Below the pieces are notes generated by a model, which searched no databases, was not told where the DNA came from, and saw nothing but the letters and a program-made list of their open reading frames with translations. A stretch of 53,058 nt of DNA from Saksenaea vasiformis B4078 (taxonomy: Eukaryota > Mucoromycota > Mucoromycetes > Mucorales > Saksenaeaceae): the NCBI GenBank assembly GCA_000697055.1, contig JNDT01001306.1, positions 1-53,058 on the forward strand. Reading direction: 5' to 3'. This document shows positions 1-13,000 of this stretch, piece after piece (the first letter of the stretch is position 1; every line of letters begins with the position of its first letter). A program made the translations under genes and the position numbers.

Positions 1-739
1 GGACCTGCGGTAATCTAAATCTAGTTCCTGATTTTTGTTACCGACTGTCCAGGGCCATCATTGTCTATTTTCACTACCAATTGTAGATCACTTTTGTGAT
101 TGCACCATTGGTATCTTTGGACTCAGTTGAATGAAAACTTTTACTCTCGTCATTACTGGTTTACAAGATGTCTCACTATCAATGTCCCGATCATATTTTA
201 GAAACATATAAAAGAAGACTCTTTGAATAATAAAAATCTTCATCTCAGTCTCGCTGACTTCTTTCGTCTCATATTCTTTTCTTAAAATCGTCTTTGATTC
301 TTCAGTATCCAGACTTCTTTGTCATACATTTACTAGCACAATGTATACTCAGCATTACTCTGTCAGTTCAGTTAATTGGATAGTAAATTATAATTCAGTC
401 CTGAGTTCTTTTACACAGAATAAACAATCCTGACCAAGTCTCACGTACTTTATCTACCTGATTCTCAATACCAATTAACTAACACTTTACAAATATCATA
501 TATTCAATTGAATCTAAAGATACTAATAGTACAATTACAAAAGTAATCTACAATTAATATTAAAAATAGACAATGATAGTCTTAGATAGTCAGTAACAAA
601 AATTAGAAACTAGATTTAGATTACTGTAGATCTACAATAAAGAAAAAAAACTCATATAACAATAAAAATTTTACAAAAAATTCATTTGATAATGTTATAT
701 CCAAATAACTCAATGCTATATAACAGTTTCTAATAAGTA

Positions 740-885
740 TATCTGTTATATTCCAACATCTTCTATTTACAGCCAGATATATTGCTAGCCAATGATTGAT
801 ATATTACCATAAAGAGATCCTATTTTTATTCTAAAATTATCTTGAATACAGATTGTAGACTTTTAATTGCTTCCATATTAGTACT
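740..885 (+). repeat. Repeat family C, AT-shifted copy
   Basis: About 145 bp closely match 47403-47546 in the same orientation. Around 14 differences are C in the 47-kb copy and T here, one is G to A, and only about four go the other way. The copy is therefore the more decayed one. It looks like part of a retroelement terminal region, but I could not place it in a named family. Confidence 0.7.
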
Positions 886-924
886 TATCCTAGATTCCTT
901 TATACAATGCCTTTTATTGAGTTT

Positions 925-1170
925 TCTACAATCTACTCTTGATCTGTCCTCTGTAAATACTGCATTAAGAAAGATTCAATATAGATATCAGCTATATTAT
1001 GGATATATAAACATCTGTATAATCATGAAATACAGTTCAATCTATCTGTATCCATAGATGATTTTGTTATAAAAAAATACTTTTTATTCAATAAAGATTT
1101 ATTTAAGTCTTGCTGACTTCTCTTGTCTCTTGTTTTTTTTTTATTTATCCTCTTGATTCTTTACTGAGTC
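925..1170 (+). repeat. Repeat family A, LTR-like promoter/leader, plus-strand copy
   Basis: Matches the reverse complement of 52411-52650 over about 240 bp. It holds a TATA-like TTATAAAAAAAT near 1067-1078, then TTCAATAAAG and a CTTGCTGACTTCTC motif, the order expected of an LTR promoter and transcript start. Most differences from the 52-kb copy are T or A here versus C or G there, so this copy has lost GC. A shorter relative lies at about 200-290. Confidence 0.65.
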
Positions 1171-2614
1171 TTATGAACTTTACCATTTCGACTTAGTAGA
1201 TAACTGACATAATAAAAGAAAATTTTAGATTAAATATAATAATTTTAGTAAGATAAATATTCAAAAATTTCATAGATATAAGATTTTTTTTTTAAATTAA
1301 AAGATAATAAATAAACATATAATATTTGAGTAGCTACTGATATTTAAAAAAATATAATTGATTGAAATGATTATTACTATATAATAGCATAAATACTTCT
1401 AAAGAGGATGCACTCATTTTATTTAGAAGAGATTGTTTAAAAAAATGATGTATAATATATGAATATGTAGCAGTTACTAAACTTTCAGACATTTTAATGA
1501 GACATGACTATCCTTCTAATATTAACATTTTATTGTAGTTGAATAGTTATTAAAATGAAAGTTATTGTAGTCAGAATGCTAGCAAAAAAAGTATTGCAAT
1601 TAAAATGGTTGTAGTCGAAGTAATTGTCGAATGAAAAACTAATTACCAGCATTACAATGAATGAAAGACAGATTACCGGCGTTACAATGAATGTGAAAGT
1701 ATAATTGGAAGAGTCATTAAGTAGAAAGGGAAATTACGACTGTCATTATAATGGTAAAAGAAAAAAAAAGTTCCGCGATCATAATGATCCTAAAGGAATA
1801 ATAGTACCGCTGTTAAAAGAAAAAGAAAAGAAAAGAGAAGAAAGAAAGAATTAAAAGTCGGCAGAAAAAGGTGTGTTACAAGGTGAAATAGTTTGACTGT
1901 AACGAAAGTTCATTACTGCAATGACACACTCTAACGTAATGACAAGATGGAATAACAGCATGAACATCGCTGTCGAGAACTTCTGTTAGTCTAAAACAAT
2001 GGTAATTTTCCGATACTTTGTAGAATCCTTTCTTGAAAAAAAAATCTGTTAGACAGAACCTACCGCTCTATTATTCATTCCTTTTTATACCATAGCCAAT
2101 ATGGTTTACAATGATCTTGTAGTTGGCTTTACTGAGCAATACCGTTACTGATTGTATGCGATCCTCCAAACTCATCTCATTCACGGCCATCTTTAATATA
2201 ACCTTTTCTTCAGCAAGGATTTGCATATATGACATGATTATCGCCTAGGTATATGATTGCTGGAGAAGTATTCCGATCAACTCATCAAGAAATCGTAAAC
2301 TGAAACTGCAAAGAGTTCTATGGATGTAATGAATATTATGGTATTGCGTATATAGGACAATGTAGGCACACGTTAATTTCTCACACTATCGTCTCCATAA
2401 GTAGGTGACAGAACGTGTTTTTGTTTCTCAAGACGAAGCTCGCATTTCCTTACCTTGATCAATAATCTGCATTCCGATATGCATTGGTCGTAGAACAAAG
2501 TTCTTAAACTTCATCTTAGCATGTTTAGTTCCGCGAAAAATAAGAAGTAAAAATTCGGCGAAATCGGCAGCATTTTATGATGTAAGCGTGATAAAGTCGT
2601 TTCCTCGGAAAAAG

Positions 2615-3060
2615 TCAAAATGACATATAAGGAAAACGCTTTGGTAAGACATTCACGTGTGACATCAAACCGAAAGTTCCATCCAGCAAAAACTGGTGAA
2701 AAGGGAACTTAAAAACCTTGTGTATATCAAGATTCGTCAAATACCTCAAGAAATACCCAAGCAACAAGTAATTATTGGCTGATGTATCAGGGGCAATGAC
2801 CAAAGAAAATCAGTTGGCAAAGTGGATCGTTACACCATCTGCATTCGACAGGACAAGAAACATGTACAATTTCCCTTTTTTGAACGATTAACGCATCAAA
2901 GTCTGGGACGTTTTTTGTTTCCAGGGAAAAATTGTTCAAATACAGCCAAGAAATGTAAAGCGGAGACTCACGCTTCTGGGCATCATGGAACTCCTGGAAT
3001 ATGAGACGGATCATCGTTTTCAATTCATAAAGATCTTTCAAGAATTAAAGAGCACTTGTT
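2615..3060 (-). other. Two short unrecognised open frames, possible gene remnant
   Basis: Two adjoining minus-strand frames (2787-3041 and 2615-2803) read as protein-like sequence with several Cys and Phe residues but no motif I recognise. They are in different frames, so either a small intron or a frameshift separates them. They may be the relic of a transposon or gene, or chance. Confidence 0.2.
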
Positions 3061-3191
3061 AACAAGACAGAACTTACATAATTTTCACTTATACTACCAA
3101 GAAGATGAAAGAACTACTATGACGGGATGTGACATTAAGTGTACAACACCCTTTTACCGTTTATCCCAAGGAGTTTAAATTCATACTTACA

Positions 3192-3199
3192 TATAAAAG
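3192..3199 (+). promoter_or_regulatory. TATA box of the defensin-like gene
   Basis: TATAAAAG lies 65 nt upstream of the start codon at 3257 and is followed by a C/T-rich run reaching almost to the ATG, a typical layout for a strongly expressed small fungal gene. Confidence 0.6.
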
Positions 3200-3256
3200 A
3201 GTCTCTCCTTTCCATTTTATCTACTTTCTTTTTTTCACACTTAACATCCCTTTACG

Positions 3257-3556
3257 ATGACGCGTATTTCAATTCTCTTATTAATTGTCGCCACGTTTGC
3301 AACAATCGGTACTGCTTACGAATTGAACGGAAAAGGACTGTGTGCTGTCGAAGGCGACTCATCTGATTGTTCTGATGCTTGCTCTCGTTTGAAGGGTGGT
3401 AGCGGCATCTGTGTATATGATCAATGCTACTGTACCGACGTCGGTATCGGACGCTGTAATGATTACAACCACGAGAGCTGCGATTCGATTTGTCAAGATC
3501 TGTCACCAAACCTAATTGGCTTCTGTATGGATGGCCATTGTGGCTGTCTATCGTAA
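3257..3556 (+). CDS. Secreted protein with two tandem CS-alpha-beta (defensin-like) modules
   Basis: Single-exon gene for 99 aa. Residues 1-20 form a signal peptide (TRIS followed by a hydrophobic core, likely cleavage after GTA). The mature part has 12 cysteines in two repeats. Module 1 is C29-x8-C38-x3-C42-x9-C52-x4-C57-x-C59. Module 2 is C67-x7-C75-x3-C79-x10-C90-x4-C95-x-C97. C..CxxxC..C..CxC is the signature of the cysteine-stabilised alpha-beta fold of defensins, which would give three disulfides per module. The mature protein is acidic (many Asp and Glu), unlike most membrane-active cationic defensins. The ATG is the only one in frame and has a TATA box 65 nt upstream. Role is inferred: an antimicrobial, signalling or effector protein acting outside the cell. 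The spacing strongly supports the fold, but the function is open. Confidence 0.75.
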   Translation: MTRISILLLIVATFATIGTAYELNGKGLCAVEGDSSDCSDACSRLKGGSGICVYDQCYCTDVGIGRCNDYNHESCDSICQDLSPNLIGFCMDGHCGCLS

Positions 3557-4052
3557 ATGACGATGTGCATATCAACAGACACACACATATTTTCTCCCTT
3601 GTACATATCTCTCCCGTTACAAGTCTTTTATACTACTTCCTAATAACACGTACTATATTCCTAGCGAAGTTGCCATCATTTGCATTTAGTATATTTCTAT
3701 TTACACACTGGTTGTATGTTAACTTGAGATTTGTTTGAAATATGATAACATCAACATCGATGCATCGATCCATTTTGAGTTTTGGTTGCGCATGATTTAT
3801 ATTTGTTACTGCTGTGCCCTCGACATGTGCATGGAATTAGGGATTGCAGCTGAAGAGTTACCGAGTCTAAGTTGTGTCCACATATGTGAAGGACAACAGT
3901 TATCCTGAAAAGGTTTCTCGCTTTTGATGAAACCGAAAATGGAACTACTATGCGTGACTTCCCGACTTCGTTCGTCACCTGTATGCGTTTAACACACCGT
4001 TGAATACAGATCACACGATCATTCCTTTCCCTTGCGATTAAAACCTCTAGCC
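3557..4052. other. Intergenic region and CSF1 5' flank
   Basis: About 500 nt between two same-strand genes. It should hold the 3' UTR of the small secreted-protein gene and the promoter of the CSF1-like gene. No strong TATA motif or conserved element was recognised. Confidence 0.5.
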
Positions 4053-7000
4053 ATGTTCCCTGTAGAGGCACTTCTGGCGCCCGCTAACACTAACACAAGG
4101 TCAATCTCTGACTTTTGGATGTTCGTGGTCTATTGTTGGGTTGTCATCGTAGTCGTTCTCTTCTTTCTGTTTTACTTCAATCGTGTCGTTGCTCGATTAC
4201 TGACGTGGCTCATCAATCAATATACATGGCGACGCTATAATGCATACATCGAAGTTGGTACGGCTAACGGGTGGATCCAGGATCATCTAATGAGCAACAT
4301 CCAGATTCCGTCCGTGTTACTTTGTTAGGAGCACGCATCCTCTTCAAAAACTTTCGTTATGTTTCCACCAACCAGTCGATATCCATTGTCAAAGGCCATA
4401 TCGCCATACGCTACTGGTTGATGAATGTCAGAAAATCCGGCACCAGCGAAAAGACAGGCGAGTCCTGCGGTCAAAAAGTGCTTTTGGCTGATCTCCGCTA
4501 ATTTAGGCAATAATAAACTTCCATGCAGAATCGTCTGTAGTATGGAAGGCTTAGAGTACTTCCTATATAACAACGCACCAGTCTATGAGAGGATGAAAGA
4601 TGTACTTGGCATGGACGCTGAGCCAATGTCGTCGCCACCGAGCTCACCAACCGAGTCAGATGGTAAAAGAGGAAGTGAGCTAGGTTTTCAGGCGATTTAC
4701 TTCGTTTAGATGTTCGAGCGAGATTGGATCCAGAAAGTCAGAGCCCCATTGCGATTGAAACATCGCTTATGGAAAGACTGATGCCGATTCAATTCGAGTG
4801 TACCACGGGCGCCATTATCGTCGGTAATGCCGAACTGAGTACAATGATCATCGTCGAAGCTGCTCAAGCCAACGGTATCTGGAGTACTGTACCATCGCGT
4901 ACCTCAATGGACTATTACAAATCCGTTGTTGATCTTATCCTGAGGAAACCTCAGATTAGCTTTAAAGATAACGTTGATTATGCAGATCTTACAGAGGAAC
5001 GGAGGCCCCGATCCCCGACCAAACCAGCGTAAGTAACTCTAACTTTTTTGTGAAACCGTGATCAAATCACGCGCATGGACATCAGAGCTTGTACTCACAT
5101 TTCCTTCCATTCTACTGACCACTAGCATATGGGATTGGGTATTCCGACCTTTCCGATGGTTATTTTCCTCATCCAGGGCTAGACACTATGGTGAAATTTT
5201 ACACATGCATGACCTGGTCCGCTCCCAAAAGAGAGACACTTCTAGCCCCGGTGATACAGAAACCGCAACCTATCATGAAGAGTACGGCAGAGTAAATAAC
5301 GTGTTCGAATGTAGTGAGATGGCTGTCATGTACTATGCTGATTCACCTGGTAACGTCATTTTGAATGCTGATAAGAGCAAACCAAAGAGACTGATGCCAT
5401 ATAAAAAAGGTCCCGTGCCTTCCACTGCGGAAACATCAAATACGATTGGTCTTGACATTGGAAACGGCGGATTGCCACCAGAATGGGGTGTCCGACTATC
5501 TTTATGGAATGCTATAGTTCACTACGGTCCATGGACTGATAGACACCGGTATGTTATATGGCTTATCAACGATGAACTAAAAAAGATCGCCTAGTTCATT
5601 AATACAAGACTATTTCTTTCCGACACCTTACCGAAACGTACAACCTACACCACGACTTGCGCCTGGGCAGCTACGACTGGCGACAGCTTTTGAGCTTTAT
5701 GTCGAGCTGATGACAGAGGCAACACTGAGGATCCCTACCAGGGAAAAGTCAAAGGACTGGAAATATGAATCTGGATCAGCCGAGCTGGATCTCGGTGCTG
5801 ATGGATTTTACACAAGACCCTACGGATGGATTGATATCAAAGCAGCAAGTGATTCGACATTAAAGACAGTAACTCCATTTGTTATCGGAGACGATGGCTC
5901 GACATCAACATTGGATATTAACCTAAAGGATCTGGATGTTTCTACAAGCGTTAACTATGCTTCACTGGTACAAGCCGATAATTTCCAGGTATGTTAGAGT
6001 GCTAGGTACAGCAGAACCAGGTTATTGATAAATTACCCTTACAAGATTCATCTTTCGATGCCATCTCCGCGAAAATGGAATGCTGATCGTACTTGGAACT
6101 TTAAAGCATCTGCGAAGCAGCCTCGTGTGTTTCTGCTGAGAGATCATGTTTTCTTGTTTCAAGATTTGATAAAAGATTGGGCTTCCACACCACCGGTCGA
6201 TCTTCTGTATTTTATACCCATTACCTACGACTTTAGCATAGACGTTACAGAGTCGCTTATTTTTCTCTGCGTCAATGAACATAACATTATTAGTAATCCA
6301 AACGCAATAGACGATAATGGTAAGGAGCGGGGACTCTTCGGTCAAGACTAATCCATTCGATATGCAGCATACATCAAACTTAATTCGAACAAGCTTTATT
6401 TTAATGCAGTATTGCCCTTTAATGAATACCAACCTGAAATCAATGCAATTCAGTTCAGAGCAGAGGTACAGAAGGCGACATATGTACAACGTGTGGAGAT
6501 GGTGCTAATCTTCCTATTAAGGCTGAGCAATGCAGAGTGGGAATCTCGTTGCAGACATCCCATACGCTTAGCGCATTTTTAAAAGAAGACAATGCGCAAT
6601 TCGGCGTGAGCGTAAATGTTCTAATCGATGGATCGTACGAATTTTACAGCACTGTCGATATCTTGCGACATATTGAGACATTGAATTTACACGTGAAGGT
6701 TTTTATTCTTGCTATACGCCATCAGCACTTCTTCTGACAACTTTCCCCCTCTTTCTTTTTTTTTTAGCTGGATGGTGTTACAGTGAAACTGTTTGGCACG
6801 GTCATACGGTACCTGTTTATCTTGAAGGACAATTACGTTGGTAGCTGGCTTAACTTTTGTACGATTGACGAATATCGCCAACGGAGAGCAAATCAAGCCG
6901 AATGGCAGGAGACAAAGAAAAAGCAAGCAGAGTCGAGAGTAAGTTCGAGTAACTATAGGCATTAGACTCATATGATTTACAGCCAGTGCAAGATCCATTT

Positions 7001-10000
7001 GAAGTTTATTTGCTTGTTGAGGTCCAGGATGGTGCTCTGATGCTGCTTGAGAACTTGTACGAATGTACTCAGTATTCTCAGCTGGAATTTCAAGAGCTCC
7101 AAGTTGAACTGCGAAATCTTGATATTTACATGGGTAAGAACGAATGAACCTCAATAGGTGTACTTTCGACACTCACAGGATGGAATAGACATGTATGTCA
7201 ATATTAGTCCAATTACTTGGACACGCGATAGCCATCCAAGTCCAAACATGAAAAGAGGCCCGTTTCGATTGAAAAATGCTCGCGACACGCGAAATTATAT
7301 ATACATCGATGGTAAGGAAAAACTGCAACGACGGTCATTGACACAAGTTTAGAAACAAATATTTACGCACACCGACTGTTTGGTCCACTACCCGAGACTG
7401 CCACTTATCTGTGCAATTGGGAATTTGATATTGGTCGCATCACTGGAGAGTTGAAGCCGTCATTTTTGCTCGGAGCCACAAACTTTGCACAGACGTTCAC
7501 GTACAATTTGATTGACGAAGATAATGCTGTACCCGCCGAAATGGCACCCGCTGCTCTGCCTGATGTTACCTTTGTGAAGGCCTCCGTCCGAGAAGTAGAT
7601 ATTTTTCTGATGAGTTGCAACAGCGCAACAGAGATTCAGCTAGAAGATGGTATTGTAGCAGAGTTTGATAACCTGATCAATGCCAGATACAGTCAGAAAA
7701 TTGGCCTGAAGGCCCCCACAATAGTTGCAAAATGTTTAGCGAACCAAGAACCTTCACAGCAGGTGAGAAATGATAATCATCAAGACAATTCATCTTAGAT
7801 TTTATTAGAATAACGAGTTTTCGTGGGTTGAAGTAGCCAAAATGCATATGGGAATGAACATTACCGTATTTCGGCACACAAAACACTGGAGAAAAACCAG
7901 GGCTATGCAGCAGAAATTCATCCGTGAGGAAGATTTCTTTACTCGTCGTTGTGCACATTTGTACGAGAGTGACACCAGATCACAATGTAAGTGCCGCATC
8001 TACCATGTTCTGCTAATAAGTACCTTTCGTCCAGCCGGTTCGCAAACTTCCGTACGTACTACGCATGGATATCATGTCGGCGTCTTGTACGCACCACCGT
8101 TCCGAGCTTATTGTTCCGGTAAGTCCTTGGTGTAAGCATTTAGCGAAACTGAATGCTTTATGGTGATAGGTGCACAAGATAGCCAGAGTATATGCGAAAC
8201 CTCGTCATTCCTGACCCATGATAGGAGTAATGATGAACGCTTCAGAGGTTATGGAACTACTAGCGATGCACTCAGCGTAGCTTCCTACATTGGTGATTGG
8301 TCCACAAGTGACAGGAACTCTTACGATTCCGAAGGTGACAATGTTAGGTGGGTTTTCTTCTAGTTTTTCTGGTGGGATATTAACTGTATGTGGTAGCTTA
8401 AATACCGAAGTACGCTCTCTGAAAAGCGCCGTCTCTCGAGACAACGAGTCGTTTTATACTGCCAATTCTGATGATACTTATCCAACAATCCAAAAAATCC
8501 CACCATCCGATTTCTCAGACTATGGTGGCGATGATATTCTGAGTGTCATGTCTACGAGTGAAGGTACTGCGTAACCGTGGTTCTGGACTGGAAAGTAACT
8601 TTTATCCAGATGAATCGATCTTGATAGAGGAACAACCAGTCAAGAACAGTGCTGAGGTACCAATCCCTCCATCCATCCCTTATAGTGGTTATTTGAAGCG
8701 CTATGCTATGAAACGTGCAACAGTACTCGGTGGGCACAGCCGTAGCTTCTTCCATCCTTATCTCCCGCCACCAAAGACATGCTTTGTTCCTCAAAACGTG
8801 AGCTAGTGAATTGTATGCTGTGGTTTGTTTTACTGATCCTATGAAACATTAGGAGGATACCGAAACTCAAGATCAAGCGTCGATGCCTTTCCGCACGGAT
8901 TCGAAGTCGACTATGTATTTCACAGAAGATGAGCCGGATGATTCGGACAACGATGAGGATATGGTGGATGATGATGACAAAAACCAAGGAAGCGAGGTCA
9001 CTGCAACAACCATACTGGAAGCTACCAGACCTGTTACAATTTTGGTCACTCCAATTCTAGTCAAAATTGTTCAGGAAGTGACCGAAGCTATCAATAATGA
9101 TGTGAGCACAGTAATTAATTGCTACGAACAGAGGACTTACGGGATACTTATAGGACTGGGATTTGGAAACGATGTTGGATTCATTACAAATGGAATACGT
9201 CGGTCAGCTGACACGCTATCTGACAGATCAATTCATATGCACACGGTTTGCAGTCGTTCTACCACAAACCTATCTGCATTTTATCCAAAATGTCATGGTT
9301 CCGGACGATCTGACACCGTACAAACATAGTCATTCACATATTGAGAAACAGTATGATTTGGAGCATACGTTGTTGTGCTCTGCAGATATAGTCTTGAACG
9401 GGTTCAGAATGATTGGCTCTGTGAAGTTTCAAGATCTTGCGTTTAACGAGAAACAATGCTCTGTTGCTGAATCCAAACTCATGCTTTTGGAATCTCGCGT
9501 CCATATCGATGTTGACAAACTCAGATGCAAAGTACAGTACGTCAGCGAACGTCATGATACCCGCCAGCCAGTCATGTTTGGTATCCCAAAGGCCCATCAG
9601 CAGTCAGAGGATGAGATCAGAGGTTATGGGGATAGCGAAGACTTGTCGAACAAACTTGTGATGATCGATCTTAAACTAAACAAGTTCCGCTGCAGATGGT
9701 TAGGTGCGCAAAAGCCTAACTATCTGAATCTGGAAATCGACGATTTATCCACCATTATTATTACTGAAGCTGTCGAAATCCTCGTGGGTGCTGTATATTC
9801 TTGGCTTGTTTTTGTCGATGACTTGAAAGGCATTCTCGAAAGTTTCCAGGAGAACAGGTCGCGGCAAATTCAAGTGTTTATTAATGAGATCGCCAATTTT
9901 TCGGGGAGCGACAGCGTTGTTAGCGATCCTCTATTCCTGACAAAGCCGACCAATATGCTTCGCCTTGGCTCTCGAAATTTCAGGAACGATGTTGGCTGGA

Positions 10001-13000
10001 AGCTGCTAGCCCGTATGCGACACTGTCTGAGATCGATGTCTTCATCTGCCAGGGAAACACTGCAATACGGCCTTTCTTCAGGAAATGCGATAAAACATAT
10101 CAATTCTGCACGTATGTTCAACAACGTCGTTCAAAAGTTTCTACGGTGGCGAAGTTGGGAAATTGACGATGCGGCTATACGCAATTGCCGTCTGTTTATG
10201 CAACCCTTCAAACAATCGTTGCCGTTAAGTGAAGAAATCAGGGACAGTACAACAAATGACATCGTCGCATTTTTGACATCATCGCTCAATACTGGCCAGA
10301 TACGAGTACAGAACTTCCAATTTCGTATCTATGAAGAGGAAGAGGAAGAAAATATGGATGCGAACAGCGTGCTCTTTACTCCTGTTGAATTCGTAGTAGA
10401 GTCAGAATACAGGCAGGCACTGATTGGATCGGTACCAGAGGAACGGAGCGGTAACAGCAGATTGGATGAGCATCCCATGAAAGTGACCGAAGAAGGTTAT
10501 CTCGACGTGATTGCGAAAGCAAGCGTTGGTTCTATTAAGATAACGACAAACCCAACTATTTTGGCATTTGCAAGACATATGCTAATGGTGCAGCGCGTGT
10601 TTACCACCAAATTACGCAGCCTGTCTCACGCAACCAAACAGTCAGCATCTGTTGGTGACTTGTCTATACGCAACGATCCTCGTTATGAGAATGCAGTACA
10701 GGGAGGGTTTGATATAAAGGCGTTGATTTCAAAGGTGGATGTCGTCGCTCAGGCTCTCCTATTCGTCGATGAAATCGATATCTGCGCAAGAGCACAGAAA
10801 CTCACGATGCAAACGGATGTGAAGGGAATTCAGGGTTCTGCCTTATTCTCCAATCCAAAGCTGACACCTCTTCCTTTACTTCAGTCGTCTGACAAAGCGG
10901 ACTCTGACACTGGTTCTGGTCGGCGAAGTTCTAACCGTGCATCTCGGAAAAATGCTCAAAATATCAACAATCGACTGATTCTCGAGGCAACGGGCGGTAT
11001 CGAAGCCATCCATATCCAGTTTTATGAAATGCTCTACCGAAAGCATCCATTGGTTAACAAGCTTCTTGGACTCACATTGGATGGCGTTAATGTAAACGCG
11101 AATATCAGTCATCCTACACGCACACACAAGAAGCAAATGAAATCCGAGTACAGCAGGGATGTGCTAAATGTCTTCTCCAATATTCATCAGTTTAACGTAC
11201 ACGCACCCCAGAATCTATTGCGACTCTATGGGTTTGTGGAAGACTGGAGAACAGAACAAGGAAAACGGTACCATTTTATGTTCCAAAACTTGATCAATGC
11301 ATGGGAAGAGCAAAGAGGAACGGGAACGCCATCGTTTGGCGTGGACCACAGCACAGGAACCAAAAAATACGACATTAAGCTGCAGTTCCTGTTGAACCAG
11401 TTCGTGGCACGTTCCGACCTACTACCATCGTTGAGCATTGAATACAGCATTGAAGATTTCTTTGTGATTGTTCATGAAATGCAAGCAAAGAGCGGTCCTT
11501 TGCATAAATATGCATTCCAGCTGTCAAAGCAAGAGATACAGATCAACACAAAGACGAGTCCTCAACCCAGTAGCAGTAGCCACCTGCAAATGCATGGCGA
11601 TTATACGGGAGGTACATTCGCTATTCCTGGAATACGAAGCACTGGCTGCCTACAGAATGAGATGCATGGAGGAAAGAGCCAATTACAGCTGCGTTCCATG
11701 ATATCCGTGGATTTTATTTCTCTACCGCTGAATGTTGGTATTATTGATTCGCTGTTGACTGCACAGTCGCTACTAGGCAATGAGATCAGCGAGCTATTGG
11801 AAGTTCTATCTTATTCGAAACAACGTCGGAATCAGGAGGTGTCACCAACTGCCTCACAGCCATCCTCCGGGCATGAACTCAAGTACTATATCCAGGTATC
11901 CCTGGATGGACTCAGCATATCTGCTGAAAGCCCTTCGGCCTTGGGATTGTTTGAATCAAACCTCTTGGAAGCGTCTATTTCGAATGATGCGACCAATCAG
12001 TTTATATGGAAGATGAAGGGACGAAATTTTGCTCTGTCCTTGGATCACAATACAGGTGAACCAGTCGAAGAAAAGGTGAAGGCAAAGGGCGAAGTTCGAT
12101 ACAGAAGAAACCGGCTTGCCTATATTGTCATCGATTTTGATGTACAAAACTTCTTTGCAAACGAACACGGGGTAGATCTCGAATCTTTCCATGTAAACCT
12201 TTCCAAAATTCAGACGGTCATGCAGCCTATTGCTCTCGGCAAGTTGGCAGAAATGTACATCTATTACGATTCGGAGCTGAAGAAACGCAAGGATATGAAG
12301 AAGATGGAGCTTGAAAGACTTGCAAACAATACAAAACGGCTTGTTCGGTCGTTCAAAAGCGACGTGCCTCAGGCAGAAGAAGTGGCCCACTCTCTCTTCG
12401 AAGGCAAGCTACTGTCGCTTCGAATACAGCGTTTGGGTGTAGCCATTCCATTGGATGTGTCCTCTGACGCTGGATTTAATTCACCGAAGGAAGTCAATGC
12501 GCTTTTATTCTCGATCACATCAACCGAATTCTTTACAAAAAGCATTGAAAAAAGCTCTGCAACACTGGAGAACATTACCTTGCAGTTTGTCAAGAAGTTT
12601 GATCAGCTCAATGAAGATCATTTCTTGGCGGATAGACATCCACGTATGAATCAAATGCACTTGCCTTGTATTGCTTGTCAGGTGTATACGCAAGGTGAAA
12701 GCCGTCGTAAGGTTGTTAAGATCGATGCAAAAGTGGGCGGTTTCGAGGTGGACATTGATGGAGCCATTGCGGACTATATCAATAATCTCAGTATCATCTA
12801 CGTCAAGTGCATGGATCGAGTGGATGCATTTACAGCCAAGGCAAACCTCATGGGCCGATCGGAATCTACGAAAGAGACCACAAATAGCGAGGTTGTGCAC
12901 TTGGACATTGAAGGTGTCTTTGAATATCAAAGTGGTGTTGTGCGGATGTATCCGAAGCGTCATTCAGGCGAAGCTAGTCGCAAAAAGAACCCCTCGAAAT

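Larger units (their letters stand above)
1..2600. other. AT-rich gene-free stretch with decayed repeats
   Basis: No convincing coding region is visible; open frames are short and stop-rich. The stretch contains fragments of LTR-like repeats that recur at 47.4 kb and 52.3-52.7 kb (listed separately) and a TATA motif at 207-214 followed by a segment resembling repeat family A. From about 1540 to 1960 the sequence contains degenerate short reiterations of an ATTACxxC / AATG type without a clear unit. Confidence 0.6.
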
